The position numbers and the translations under genes were made by a program. Shown in pieces: positions 1 through 8,230 of a DNA stretch of 17,706 nucleotides. A model generated the notes under the pieces. That model had not been told where the DNA came from. It saw nothing but the letters and a program-made list of their open reading frames with translations, and did no database searches. The stretch covers positions 1 to 17,706 of the forward strand of contig JAHQVR010000079.1 of assembly GCA_019634245.1 (NCBI GenBank), written 5' to 3'. Source of the DNA: Gammaproteobacteria bacterium. Lineage in GTDB: Bacteria; Pseudomonadota; Gammaproteobacteria; Granulosicoccales; Granulosicoccaceae. Position 1 is the stretch's first letter, and each line of letters starts with the position of its first letter.

Positions 1-1
1 A

Positions 2-331
2 ATCACTACGTCAGCGGTTACTGCAGTAGGTGGCGATATCACCGATATCACCAACTCGGAAGCCGCGATTACTGCCATCGATGCAAAGATCGATGAAATC
101 GCTACAGACCGCGCAGCCTATGGTGCGGCCTCTAGTCGATTCACCAGTGCAATAAACAATCTGCAGATCAATGTAGAAACTACTTCTGCAGCACGTGGTC
201 GAATCATCGATGCTGATTTCGCTGTTGAAACAGCTAACATGACCAGAGCTTCAATCCTGCAACAAGCCGGTACCGCTATGGTCGCTCAAGCGAACGCCAT
301 ACCTCAAGGTGTTTTGAGCTTACTTGGGTAA
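2..331 (+). CDS. fliC: Flagellin, C-terminal part (5' end outside window)
   Basis: This is the last 109 codons and stop of a flagellin, the subunit polymerised into the flagellar filament. The reading frame is open from base 2 and stops at TAA 329-331. The visible part carries the conserved C-terminal D1/D0 helices: AYGAASSRFTSAINNL, then RIIDADFAVETANMTR, and the end QANAIPQGVLSLLG, which closely follows the usual QANALPQ-VLSLL ending. The start and N-terminal D0 helix lie left of the window, so full length cannot be judged. An intrinsic terminator follows 12 bases after the stop, and flaG-fliD-fliS-fliT follow on the same strand, the standard order in Pseudomonas and Vibrio-type polar flagellar clusters. 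Family assignment is secure; which flagellin paralogue it is cannot be told. Confidence 0.95.
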   Translation: MTTSAVTAVGGDITDITNSEAAITAIDAKIDEIATDRAAYGAASSRFTSAINNLQINVETTSAARGRIIDADFAVETANMTRASILQQAGTAMVAQANAIPQGVLSLLG

Positions 332-343
332 GTTTGAACGAAT

Positions 344-380
344 CCAACCCGACGCAAAGGCGTCGGGTTGGTTCTAATTC
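344..380 (+). terminator. Intrinsic terminator after flagellin
   Basis: A perfect 11-bp stem, CCAACCCGACG (344-354) with CGTCGGGTTGG (361-371), is extended by a C-G pair to leave an AAAG tetraloop. The following TTCTAATTC is only moderately T-rich. It sits just behind the flagellin stop, so it probably ends most flagellin transcripts and separates the abundant flagellin mRNA from flaG-fliD. Confidence 0.8.
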
Positions 381-389
381 GTAGTACCA

Positions 390-794
390 GTGGACATAAC
401 CCCTCCGATAAAAAAACCATTATCCCGTGATCAATCATCACACGGAAAACAATCACCTACCAAAAATAAAAACAAAGGCAATCAGGACCGGACTAGGGTT
501 CAAACCGATAACACGAACAATACAGATCTAAAACAAGACGCTCTCATACACTATATCGAATTAAGCGTAGTTTTGGATCAGCTTAACCAGATCGCATCTA
601 AAAACGGTTTAATTATCGTTGAAAACGAAGAACCGGATGGCGATGGATCCTTGTGGGATCTAAGGGACAGAGAACTTGAGACCGTTATTCTGTCGTTTTC
701 CGAACATCAACTAAGACAGATGTTCGAGATGGCGCAGTTGATAGAGTTTGAAGAGTGCGACTTAGCTGGCCTAGGCTTGTCGCTCACAGTATAA
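390..794 (+). CDS. flaG: FlaG-like flagellar protein (divergent)
   Basis: A 134-residue protein lying between flagellin and fliD, the usual place of flaG, whose product affects filament length. The first 50 or so residues are rich in Lys, Asn, Gln and Thr and look disordered. The rest follows the FlaG pattern: a helix with LDQLNQ (about 62-67), a strand pair, then DLRDRELETVILSFSEHQLR (90-109), which corresponds to the family's 'vvD..tgevIRqIP.ee.l' stretch, though the hallmark IRQIP is not kept. The chosen start is GTG at 390; no convincing Shine-Dalgarno sequence precedes it, so the true start is uncertain. Identification leans on position and fold pattern more than on direct motif identity. 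It could be a lineage-specific protein that replaced flaG. Confidence 0.6.
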   Translation: MDITPPIKKPLSRDQSSHGKQSPTKNKNKGNQDRTRVQTDNTNNTDLKQDALIHYIELSVVLDQLNQIASKNGLIIVENEEPDGDGSLWDLRDRELETVILSFSEHQLRQMFEMAQLIEFEECDLAGLGLSLTV

Positions 795-850
795 GTAGGG
801 ATACTCCGTAGAAGACACAAGCGGTGTTCTTCTGAGGAAAAGGTGAAAGG

Positions 851-2134
851 ATGATTACTTCAGCAGGTGTGGGTTCTGGACTCGACATCGAATCCATTAT
901 TACGGAATTGATGGCTATCGAACGCCAGCCCATTATCAATCTTGAAAGCAAACAAGCCCGGTTGGATGTGTCCATCAGTGCATTGGGCACACTAAAAAGT
1001 GCACTGAGCGAACTAGAATCCAGTGCTGGAAAATTGGGCGATACCACTAAATTTGGAAATTACCTGGCCACATCATCAGACGATGACGTATTCACCGCTG
1101 AATCCACACCGGGAACACGCATCGAAAACCATAATATTGAAGTGCTATCTCTGGCCCAAGCCCACCAAATTGCCACAGATGCCTACCCCGATGGCCCAGA
1201 AAGCGCCGTTGCCACAGGCACTTACAGTTTTAGTTCGGGCGAAGAAAGCTTTGATGTCGTCATCGACGGCTCTAACAACAGCCTACTCGCTATGCGTGAT
1301 GCTATAAACGATTCAGAAGACAACACGACTATAAGCGCAAGTGTACTGAATCTCGAAGGCGGTAGCCGTTTGATACTCACAGCTCGTCAAAGCGGTGTAG
1401 AAAACCAAATTCAGGCATCCGGGGCCTTCACGGAAATCACGCCGGCAGAGGATGCTTCGATCATCATAGATGGGTTCCCCGCTTCCAGCGCCACTAACGA
1501 ATTCAGCGATGTTATTCCTGGCATTAATCTACAACTGCAGGGCGTTGGTACGGGCCGATTAGAGACCAGCAGAAATACTGAAAGCTTCCGTGAGGTGTTG
1601 GATGAGTTTGTTACCAACTACAACGCCCTGATTGGCAACTTAGATGATTTAGCCGAGGGCGATTTAAGCAGCGATGGGACTTTGCGTAGTATCAAATCGG
1701 ACCTCAGCCGAATGTTCTTCGAATCTATTCCTGTAAAGGGTGAAGAATACTCTCCATCCCGCCTGGGCTTATCATTTGACGAGGATGGTGTTCTGAGTGT
1801 TAGCGAAACCGCCTTCTCTGAAGTATCACTGGAAGATACGGAGAATTTTGTCTTGGCAATGACCGATCCAGAAGTTGGCTTTAGTCAACGAGTGGAAGCT
1901 GCATTGGACAAATTCACAGCACCCGATGGTATTTTGGCCGCCAAGGAAGATTCCTTCGAAGCCAGAAAAGATAACTACTTAGATCAAACGGAACGCCTAG
2001 AGTATCGATTGGAGCAGACCGAAGCTCGCCTTAGAAGGCAGTTCACCTCCTTGGATACATTGATGTCTAGGCTCCAAACCACCAGCAACTATCTCACAGA
2101 TCAGTTGGCATCCTTAAACGCAGGTAATGGATAA
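851..2134 (+). CDS. fliD: Flagellar filament cap protein FliD (HAP2)
   Basis: FliD forms the cap at the growing filament tip and helps flagellin subunits fold into place. The 427-residue product starts with the typical N-terminal D0 segment (ITSAGVGSGLDIESIITELM, residues 2-21) and ends with a long coiled-coil helix (about 365-420) carrying the conserved type of ending YLTDQLASLN. The middle is the variable cap-plate region. It is at the short end for FliD, so the exposed D2/D3 region is compact. The ATG at 851 has a good purine-rich ribosome site (GGTGAAAGG) directly upstream. fliS follows 11 bases after its stop and fliT soon after, consistent with one operon of cap protein plus its export chaperones. 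Confidence 0.93.
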   Translation: MITSAGVGSGLDIESIITELMAIERQPIINLESKQARLDVSISALGTLKSALSELESSAGKLGDTTKFGNYLATSSDDDVFTAESTPGTRIENHNIEVLSLAQAHQIATDAYPDGPESAVATGTYSFSSGEESFDVVIDGSNNSLLAMRDAINDSEDNTTISASVLNLEGGSRLILTARQSGVENQIQASGAFTEITPAEDASIIIDGFPASSATNEFSDVIPGINLQLQGVGTGRLETSRNTESFREVLDEFVTNYNALIGNLDDLAEGDLSSDGTLRSIKSDLSRMFFESIPVKGEEYSPSRLGLSFDEDGVLSVSETAFSEVSLEDTENFVLAMTDPEVGFSQRVEAALDKFTAPDGILAAKEDSFEARKDNYLDQTERLEYRLEQTEARLRRQFTSLDTLMSRLQTTSNYLTDQLASLNAGNG

Positions 2135-2145
2135 AACCTTTTAGA

Positions 2146-2550
2146 ATGAGTTACGCATCGTCCGCTTTCGCTGCTTATAAATCCGTTGATTTGCACACTC
2201 AAATCGAGGGTGCAAGCCCTCATGAGCTCGTGAACCTGCTCTATCAGGGAGCTTTAGACAAAATTGCCAAAATGCGTGGTCATATACAAAATGGGGATAC
2301 GGCTGCCAAGGGTGAAGAAGCTGGAAAAATAATTGCTATAGTATCCGAGCTCCAAGCATCACTGTCTACCGAGAATGGATCTGATATCAGTGACAACTTA
2401 GATGCTCTATACACCTATATTATCGAGTTAGTAGTGGCAGCAAATGTAAATAACAACACAAAAAGTTTGGATGAGGCGAAAGACCTGGTGGCTAATATCC
2501 AGGAAACCTGGAAGATGATCCCTCCTGAACACCACAATCGAACTCGCTAA
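2146..2550 (+). CDS. fliS: Flagellin export chaperone FliS
   Basis: FliS binds the C-terminal helix of flagellin in the cytoplasm, prevents early polymerisation and hands it to the flagellar export gate. The 134-residue length is normal. The family signatures are present: AYKSVDLHTQIEGASPHELVN near the N-terminus (10-30), LLYQGALDKI (31-40) and the central LQASLSTENGSDISDNLDALY block, matching the usual L-ASLD-E-GG-IA-NLDALY pattern. It lies 11 bases after fliD and 6 bases before fliT. The ribosome-binding site is weak, suggesting coupling to fliD translation. Confidence 0.95.
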   Translation: MSYASSAFAAYKSVDLHTQIEGASPHELVNLLYQGALDKIAKMRGHIQNGDTAAKGEEAGKIIAIVSELQASLSTENGSDISDNLDALYTYIIELVVAANVNNNTKSLDEAKDLVANIQETWKMIPPEHHNRTR

Positions 2551-2556
2551 ATCATA

Positions 2557-2868
2557 ATGAACACATCGATACTGCAACCTCTACACTCGATTATGCTCCA
2601 AATGCACGATGCTGCAATGAACGGTAATTGGGATATTATGGACAGTTTGGATGATGACCGAACCAAAATTCTCGACAGTCTCTCCACACACAGTGGCACA
2701 TTAGACTCCCCTGATGATCAACAAATGACTCAAGATATTCTGCGGCTGGACCAGGAAATTTTATTCCTAACCAATCAGCAGTTAGAATATATCGCTGAAA
2801 AAGTCACGGTCACCACAGAGAAAAGTAAAGCCTGCAACACTTACCAGGCGCACGCGAGTAATTTCTAG
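2557..2868 (+). CDS. fliT: FliT-like flagellar export chaperone
   Basis: A 103-residue, all-helical small acidic protein at the position of fliT, directly after fliS. In enterobacteria FliT chaperones FliD and can bind the FlhDC regulator; in most other bacteria only the FliD chaperone role is expected. The sequence shows an N-terminal amphipathic helix (LQPLHSIMLQMHDAAMNGNWD) and a second helix containing DQEILFLTNQQLEYI, compatible with FliT-type proteins, which are poorly conserved. No ribosome site stands out. The assignment is mostly by position, size and helical pattern. Its stop lies only 13 bases from the end of the convergent permease gene, with no visible terminator between them. 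Confidence 0.65.
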   Translation: MNTSILQPLHSIMLQMHDAAMNGNWDIMDSLDDDRTKILDSLSTHSGTLDSPDDQQMTQDILRLDQEILFLTNQQLEYIAEKVTVTTEKSKACNTYQAHASNF

Positions 2869-2881
2869 CTTCACAGGCGGT

Positions 2882-3778
2882 CTAAACCGTACCCTTCCCA
2901 GCATCACTGCCATATCGACGGCGTCTGCGCCGCAACAGCCAAAGTGATAACAAAGACACCCCGATCACGATAAAGCTAACTGCCGTGGTGACGCTTCCAA
3001 GCGCATAGATCGTTGGGTCTGTGACCGTAGTCGTCAAACCGCGCAGCTCCAGCGGAAGAGTATTTAATCCTCCAATAGCCTGGGATGAGCGAGCCAACTC
3101 GTCGTAGCTTAAAGTAAAACCAAACAGGGCTACTCCGATGAGAGAAGGCGCGATGATAGGCAACACAGCTTCCCTGAATGCGGCAAAAGGCCCGGCACCC
3201 AAATCCCTTGCCGCTTCCTCATAGGCGGGATCGAAACGATTAAAAACCGCGAACATTATTAGTAATCCAAACGGCAAGGTCCACGTTAGCTGTGCGCCCA
3301 TACCCGATGAAAACAACCCCATGGAAGTGGTAAAGTCTTGAATTATCCATTCAATTTCGTGCTTCTGACCGAAGCTCTTCATAAAGTCATCGATGAGCCT
3401 AAACTGCAAGGCCACCCCAAGGCTAACCACAATGGACGGCACAATAAGGCTTGCTACGGTAGTGTAAAAGAGCGCAGCGGAACCCAAAAATCGTTTTCGA
3501 AAGGCCAGGCCTGCCATCAGACTGAATATAACTGTTATGACCATTACTACCATGCCCAATGATAATGAACGCCGAAACGCCCGACCGATATCAACAACAC
3601 CGACGCCTTTCCACAATTGTTCAAACCAATGCGTAGACACACCATTCATTGGAAAGGTGAGCCCACCCTGCGGCCCTTGAAAAGACAAAACAAAAATCGT
3701 GATCATGGGCCCGTACAAAAACAGAAGAAATAAGCTAAAGAAGAGGCCCAGTATTATCTTGGTAGTTCTGGAGGCCAT
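2882..3778 (-). CDS. ABC transporter permease, PotC-type
   Basis: The second inner-membrane subunit of a polyamine-class ABC importer, 298 residues. About six hydrophobic segments are visible, beginning with residues 8-33. The cytoplasmic EAA loop that docks onto the ATPase is clear at 187-211 (EEAARDLGAGPFAAFREAVLPIIAP). The C-terminus is strongly basic (six consecutive Arg at 283-288), fitting a cytoplasmic tail. Its ATG overlaps the stop of the upstream permease in the string TAATG (minus strand, 3780-3776), so translation of the two permeases is probably coupled. The substrate cannot be read from the sequence: PotC relatives move spermidine, putrescine and other small amines or amino-acid-like compounds. 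Confidence 0.88.
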   Translation of the reverse strand: MASRTTKIILGLFFSLFLLFLYGPMITIFVLSFQGPQGGLTFPMNGVSTHWFEQLWKGVGVVDIGRAFRRSLSLGMVVMVITVIFSLMAGLAFRKRFLGSAALFYTTVASLIVPSIVVSLGVALQFRLIDDFMKSFGQKHEIEWIIQDFTTSMGLFSSGMGAQLTWTLPFGLLIMFAVFNRFDPAYEEAARDLGAGPFAAFREAVLPIIAPSLIGVALFGFTLSYDELARSSQAIGGLNTLPLELRGLTTTVTDPTIYALGSVTTAVSFIVIGVSLLSLWLLRRRRRRYGSDAGKGTV

Positions 3779-4656
3779 TACAGCTCCTTCCGAATATCAA
3801 CCACTCGAGTGAGAGCGATGATAATCATTAGAGTGAGTGCCAATAGAATTACGGCATTCGCAGCCGCTGAAGGAAACTGCAGATAGCTCATTTCGACATT
3901 GATTATTTTTCCAATAGAAGCGATCTGCTGCCCGCCCATCACACCAATAGTAATAAAATCTCCCATCACCACGGTAATGACAAAAATCGAACCTATAGCA
4001 ATTCCTGGTTTACACAATGGAATGACCACATTCCACAGAGTCTGCCAGGAAGACGCTCCTGCATCGTTAGCCGCTTCGAGTAACGTGTTATCAATGCGCA
4101 TCATGGAATTAAAAATGGGAACTACCATGAACAGCGTATACAGATGAACAAATGCCACCGTTACCGAAAAACCAGAATAGAGCAGCCAATCAATCGGCTC
4201 CTGAATAATCCCAAAGTTCTCCAATGCCTGATTGACCAGGCCATTTCTTCCCAACAAGGGTATCCAGGAAATCATGCGTATGACATTGGAGGTCCAAAAC
4301 GGAATGGTACACAGCAGGAATAGAGCAATTTGAACCGGCAGCGTTTTAACACAAAAGGCCAGATAGTACGCCACCCAGAAACCCACCACCAAAGTGATGA
4401 TCCAGGTGATAAACACGTATTTAAATGTAGAAATATAGGTGGCAAAAACGGTACATAGGTCAGGTAGACGAGACACACACCCGTAAAAAATATCGCTGTA
4501 GTTAGTGAATATAAAGTCAGGGATTATGGAGTAGTCGGTGTAATCCCAAAAACTCACCACCACCACAAGCACAAGTGGTACTACAAAGAAAAATAGGAAT
4601 ACAAAGGCGAACGGCAGCGCAAGCCAATAGGAGGCGAAAGATTTCTGCTGATTCAT
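3778..4656 (-). CDS. ABC transporter permease, PotB-type
   Basis: The first inner-membrane permease of the same importer, 292 residues with about six membrane segments, the first at 10-36 with a run of Phe and Val. The EAA loop is at about 194-219 (EAANDAGASSWQTLWNVVIP). It forms a heterodimer with the downstream PotC-type subunit. The gene follows the binding-protein gene after a 126-base gap that carries a hairpin at 4741-4766. No clear Shine-Dalgarno sequence precedes the ATG, which may be one reason for lower permease output compared with the binding protein. Family assignment is firm; the substrate is unknown. Confidence 0.88.
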   Translation of the reverse strand: MNQQKSFASYWLALPFAFVFLFFFVVPLVLVVVVSFWDYTDYSIIPDFIFTNYSDIFYGCVSRLPDLCTVFATYISTFKYVFITWIITLVVGFWVAYYLAFCVKTLPVQIALFLLCTIPFWTSNVIRMISWIPLLGRNGLVNQALENFGIIQEPIDWLLYSGFSVTVAFVHLYTLFMVVPIFNSMMRIDNTLLEAANDAGASSWQTLWNVVIPLCKPGIAIGSIFVITVVMGDFITIGVMGGQQIASIGKIINVEMSYLQFPSAAANAVILLALTLMIIIALTRVVDIRKEL

Positions 4657-4740
4657 TGTATTGCGCGCTGTCTCGCGATGGGAATGATCGGTCAGTCAAT
4701 GAACTGCGCGGTCGTACCAACCGCAACGCAACCCAAATTT

Positions 4741-4766
4741 CCAGCGCTGCCCGAACGCAGCGCTGG
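4741..4766 (-). promoter_or_regulatory. Intercistronic hairpin after binding-protein gene
   Basis: A perfect 10-bp inverted repeat, CCAGCGCTGC and GCAGCGCTGG, with a 6-base loop begins 17 bases past the stop of the solute-binding-protein gene. On the transcribed (minus) strand it is followed by AAATTTGGG, not a U-run, so it is unlikely to be a full intrinsic terminator. Such hairpins between binding-protein and permease genes commonly protect the upstream mRNA from 3' exonucleases or cause partial termination, giving excess binding protein. The role here is inferred from position. Confidence 0.65.
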
Positions 4767-4782
4767 AACTCTTCAAAATACC

Positions 4783-6051
4783 TTAGGCCGCAATAAACTC
4801 ATTCCATTTACGCACCATGTACTTGTTCTCATCCATTACGGCATTCCAACAAGCCACCCCACCCATACGAGCCTCATAAGAGCCGCCATCGCGAACTTCT
4901 CCGGTTGAAGCAAGCTTTTGTCCAGAGGGTGACATAATATCTTGTGCCGCAGGTTTACCCATCATCCAGTAATCCCACTCGTAGGCTTCCATATTCGCCT
5001 GCGCAGTAGACAGTACCGCCGAGTAGTAGCCTTGACGATTCAGGTGAGCACCGGCCCAACCCGACAGGAACCAATTAATGAATTCATAAGCTAGGTCAGC
5101 CTTTTCTCCTTTAATGGTGGATGGCAGTGCAAAGCCTGCTGCCCACGCGCGATAGCCCTCTTCCAGAGGTTGATAAACGCAATCAATACCCTTGGACCGA
5201 ACCGCGGTAATCGCCGGCGACCACATGGATTGGATAACCACCTCACCAGATGACATTAAATTTACACTTTCATTAAAATCAGACCAAAAGGCTCTGAACT
5301 GCCCTGCTTTCTTGGCATCAGTCATCACCTTCATGGTCAAATCAATTTCTTCCTTAGTCATATTGCCTTTATCCGGGTACGTATATTCACCCATCGACTC
5401 TACGACCATAGCCGCATCCATAATACCAATGGATGGGATGTTAAGAATCGAAGCTTTACCTTTAAATTCAGGGTTGAGCAATTCCGACCAGTTTTTAATC
5501 GGTCGACCGATAAGATCCGGACGGATCCCAAGCGTATCAGCATTATAAACAGTGGGAATCAACGTAACCCACTGAGTAGGTTCTGCTGAAAATTCAGTGG
5601 ATTTTTCGCCCTTTAAATAAAATACTTTCTTGGGTGCAGTGCCTTGATCCCCAATTTTCATTCCACCAATTTCACCCTTTGTGAACGCAGGTGTAATCTG
5701 ATCGAACAATGTAATTCGATTGGCATCCATTCCCAATAGATTTCCTGATGGCACAAGTTTCTTTAAACTGAAATATTCTGTATCCACCAAATCAAAGCTG
5801 TTTGGTTGCGTAATAATACGCTTTGTTACTTCATCGGTAGTCACAGGAATGTACTCTAGGGTAATGCCTAGATCCTCCTTACATTTTGCCGCGATCTCGG
5901 GTGATTGATTTACCGCTGTCCCAAGATATCGAAGAGTTTTTGTCTCCTGCGACATGACATAAGGTGCACGCATACCGAAAGCGCCTGCCGCCGCAACCCC
6001 TGCGGTGGCTTTTAGCACCTGTCTTCTTTTTTGATTTACTGGTTTAGTCAT
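4783..6051 (-). CDS. Tat-exported ABC solute-binding protein, PotD-like
   Basis: The periplasmic substrate-capture subunit of the importer, 422 residues. The N-terminus carries a Tat signal: KRRQVLK (residues 8-14) followed by an Ala/Gly-rich hydrophobic stretch ATAGVAAAGAFG, with cleavage likely near residue 34. Polyamine-binding proteins usually use the Sec route, so Tat export is a notable trait, shared by many marine proteobacterial relatives. The mature part has the family features: NADTLG in the first lobe, NWSELLNPEFKGKASIL in the hinge region, and YEFINWFLS near the C-terminus. The ATG has a purine-rich site (AAAAAAGGGAAAT) upstream. It lies between the ATPase gene (127-base gap) and the permease genes. 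The substrate is likely a small amine, amino-acid derivative or similar; spermidine or putrescine is only a default guess. Confidence 0.87.
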   Translation of the reverse strand: MTKPVNQKRRQVLKATAGVAAAGAFGMRAPYVMSQETKTLRYLGTAVNQSPEIAAKCKEDLGITLEYIPVTTDEVTKRIITQPNSFDLVDTEYFSLKKLVPSGNLLGMDANRITLFDQITPAFTKGEIGGMKIGDQGTAPKKVFYLKGEKSTEFSAEPTQWVTLIPTVYNADTLGIRPDLIGRPIKNWSELLNPEFKGKASILNIPSIGIMDAAMVVESMGEYTYPDKGNMTKEEIDLTMKVMTDAKKAGQFRAFWSDFNESVNLMSSGEVVIQSMWSPAITAVRSKGIDCVYQPLEEGYRAWAAGFALPSTIKGEKADLAYEFINWFLSGWAGAHLNRQGYYSAVLSTAQANMEAYEWDYWMMGKPAAQDIMSPSGQKLASTGEVRDGGSYEARMGGVACWNAVMDENKYMVRKWNEFIAA

Positions 6052-6178
6052 ACTATTTCCCTTTTTTAGTGATATTTAACAACATTTCGTACTTACTCTT
6101 AGTATTCAAAGTGAGCTACCGATGAACGCTCGGTGCTTTCAATCCGAAATAGAAATTACGGTGGGTAGTCATATTCCG

Positions 6179-7159
6179 CTAACCCGCCTTACTCAGGAAG
6201 TGTTGATCGCTTTGATTCCACACCACATTGATCGCATCTCCAGGTTCAGAGGGCGAGGCATAAAACTCATAGTCTGGTTGAGTAATTTTAAGCGTCCCAT
6301 AGGGTGACTCGACCTCAACACATACTGATTGACCCAGAAACTCGACATGGGACACAGTGCATTGGTCTCCTTCCTTCTGGATAGAAATCTTGTCCGAACG
6401 AAGTGAAAACACCCTACCCTCAACATCCAATACATTGTGACCACCAATAAAATTGGCAACGAAAACATTGTCCGGTTCATTGAACACTTGGAACGGCGTG
6501 CCACATTGTTCAATTCGTCCTTCATTCATAACCACAATTAAGTCGGCTAGTGCCATCGACTCCTCCTGGCTATGAGTAACGTGGATAAAACTAAATCCCA
6601 ACTCTCTTTGTAAACGCTTTAATTCTGTACGCATCTCAATACGTAGAAAAGGATCGAGTGCCGACAGAGGTTCATCAAGCAGCAACAGTTTGGGTTCAGT
6701 GATAAGCGCTCTGGCCAAGGCAACCCGTTGCTGCTGCCCGCCGGAGAGCTGATCTGGCCGTCGGTTTCGGTAATCCGACATTCGCACCATTTCCAGCATG
6801 TCGAGTGCTTGTTTTCGACGTGTGCTTTTGTCCACACCTCGCATTTTCAACGCAAAGGCGACATTATCCGTACAGTCCAAATGCGGAAACAGGGCGTAGT
6901 TCTGAAACATCATCGCCGTGTTTCGTTGAGCTGGACTCAGCTGACTGATATCTTCATCGCCGAAAAGAATTACCCCATCGCTAACCGTTTCATGACCCGC
7001 AATCATTCGTAGGGTGGACGATTTGCCACAACCGGAGGGGCCGAGTAAACAACAATAGGTACCCGCTGGTACCTTTAAATTTATGGCATCGACGGCAATG
7101 GTGCCGGAATACACTTTCGAAAGAGATACCAGTTCAAGATCGAGAGACCTACTTTTCAT
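6179..7159 (-). CDS. ABC transporter ATPase, PotA-type
   Basis: The ATP-hydrolysing subunit of the importer, 326 residues. Motifs are intact: Walker A GPSGCGKSS (40-48), Q-loop Gln86 (MMFQNYALFPH), signature LSGGQQQR (138-145), Walker B LLLLDEP (158-164), D-loop SALD and switch His196. A C-terminal TOBE-type beta domain (about 240-326) is present, as in PotA/MalK-class ATPases. It is the first gene of the minus-strand operon and is divergent from the racemase gene, so its promoter should lie in 7160-7384. The Shine-Dalgarno sequence is weak. Nothing suggests loss of function. Confidence 0.92.
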   Translation of the reverse strand: MKSRSLDLELVSLSKVYSGTIAVDAINLKVPAGTYCCLLGPSGCGKSSTLRMIAGHETVSDGVILFGDEDISQLSPAQRNTAMMFQNYALFPHLDCTDNVAFALKMRGVDKSTRRKQALDMLEMVRMSDYRNRRPDQLSGGQQQRVALARALITEPKLLLLDEPLSALDPFLRIEMRTELKRLQRELGFSFIHVTHSQEESMALADLIVVMNEGRIEQCGTPFQVFNEPDNVFVANFIGGHNVLDVEGRVFSLRSDKISIQKEGDQCTVSHVEFLGQSVCVEVESPYGTLKITQPDYEFYASPSEPGDAINVVWNQSDQHFLSKAG

Positions 7160-7384
7160 TTTTGATCATCAGAGCTGGCTAACCAGGCTGCATTACGTGA
7201 CTTTCTATGAGCGATACGAAATCGACTGGACATCGCCGCAACAATTACCCTTACCCCGTATAGAAAGTGTGCATACCGATTATTCAGTAAAACTTTTTTT
7301 TGATTTAAACCAATTCCTGATACCATTTTTACTAAATTATTCTCTTATTTGACATCCAATCATATTCATTAGGAACAAGCTGTT
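7160..7384. promoter_or_regulatory. Divergent control region, importer operon and racemase
   Basis: A 225-base AT-rich gene-free stretch that must hold the start signals of both divergent units. A TTGACA hexamer at 7349-7354 (plus strand) has no matching -10 at normal spacing before the racemase start. A 9-bp inverted repeat (ACTTTCTAT at 7200-7208, ATAGAAAGT at 7260-7268) is present, but repeats of this size and spacing are expected by chance. The racemase ribosome site AGGAA is at 7371-7375. No confident promoter can be assigned. Confidence 0.4.
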
Positions 7385-8110
7385 TTGAAAATCCACTTGG
7401 TTAATCCCAACACCACTGCCAACATGACTCAACAGGCACTAGTAGCAGCGAACAAAGTGCGTGCATCTACTACAAAAATAATCGCTACTCAGCCTGACTA
7501 CGGACCAGTAAGCATCGAGGGTTACTACGATGAAGTGTTCTCCATACCCGGCATGCTGGAACTAATAGCGGCAAATAACGACTGCGATGCTCACGTTATT
7601 GCGTGTTTCGATGATACGGGATTGGATGCGGCGAGATGTTTGGCTGACGCACCAGTAGTGGGCATATGCGAAGCTGCGTGCCTCAATGCAGTGCTTTTAG
7701 CAAATTCATTCTCCATTGTTACTACCCTGAGCCGGTCAGTTCCCGCATTGCAGCATTTGACAACCCGTTATGGCATGAAGGAACGATGCGTTTCGGTGCG
7801 TGCATCAGATATAGCCGTCCTTGATCTAGAAAACGAAACTAAAGAGGCAACTGACGTCCTTCATAGAGAAATTGAAATCGCACTGGTGAAAGATGGTGCA
7901 GAAGCCATTGTTCTAGGATGTGCAGGAATGACTGATATGGCTGAGTCCGTGAGTCAGAAATTCGGTGTTCCGGTGATTGATGGTGTCAGTGCTGCGATAA
8001 AACTGGCCGAAGGTTTGGTATCACAACAACTGCAGACTAGTAGAGTTAGAGGTTACGCCAAACCCATTAATAAACCATACAGCGGCAAGTTTTCGTGTTA
8101 TAAACCGTGA
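7385..8110 (+). CDS. Asp/Glu/hydantoin racemase family, allantoin-racemase-like
   Basis: A 241-residue cofactor-independent racemase. The family opening is clear: VNPNTT (6-11) and the motif GPVSIEGYYDE (40-50), typical of the hydantoin/allantoin racemase branch (HpxA-like). The two catalytic cysteines that take the proton on opposite faces are Cys74 (ACFDDTG) and Cys179 (LGCAGM). The likely reaction is interconversion of enantiomers of a hydantoin-type or amino-acid-type substrate; which one cannot be decided. The start is TTG at 7385, chosen because AGGAA lies 9 bases upstream and the VNPNT motif begins at the normal distance. It is divergent from the Pot-type importer, so it may process the imported compound, an inference from context only. 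Confidence 0.85.
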   Translation: MKIHLVNPNTTANMTQQALVAANKVRASTTKIIATQPDYGPVSIEGYYDEVFSIPGMLELIAANNDCDAHVIACFDDTGLDAARCLADAPVVGICEAACLNAVLLANSFSIVTTLSRSVPALQHLTTRYGMKERCVSVRASDIAVLDLENETKEATDVLHREIEIALVKDGAEAIVLGCAGMTDMAESVSQKFGVPVIDGVSAAIKLAEGLVSQQLQTSRVRGYAKPINKPYSGKFSCYKP

Positions 8111-8230
8111 CAAGCAACAGTTAATCCAGTAGCACGTCAAAACAGTACTAACGATGCGCATAGACACCCACACACAGTGAAAGACTTGCAGTAGAGTCTT
8201 ATACATACATCAAATATTAAATTCCCAAGC
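8111..8230 (+). other. Intergenic gap between racemase and DUF1348 gene
   Basis: A 120-base gap containing a short hairpin, AAGACT (8181-8186) with AGTCTT (8195-8200) and an 8-base loop, too weak and without a T-run to be called a terminator. No clear ribosome site or promoter for the next gene is visible. Confidence 0.35.

Noticed and set aside
7200..7268. 9-bp inverted repeat ACTTTCTAT/ATAGAAAGT with a 51-base spacer
   Set aside because: Several repeats of this size and spacing are expected by chance in a window of this length; kept only as a remark on the control region.
7349..7354. Consensus -35 hexamer TTGACA before the racemase gene
   Set aside because: No -10 element at 16-18 bases spacing before the start codon, and that position would overlap the ribosome site.
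7358..7369. 12-mer AATCATATTCAT shared with 16204-16215, both in intergenic regions
   Set aside because: A shared 12-mer is expected by chance many times in 17.7 kb, so it does not show a common operator.
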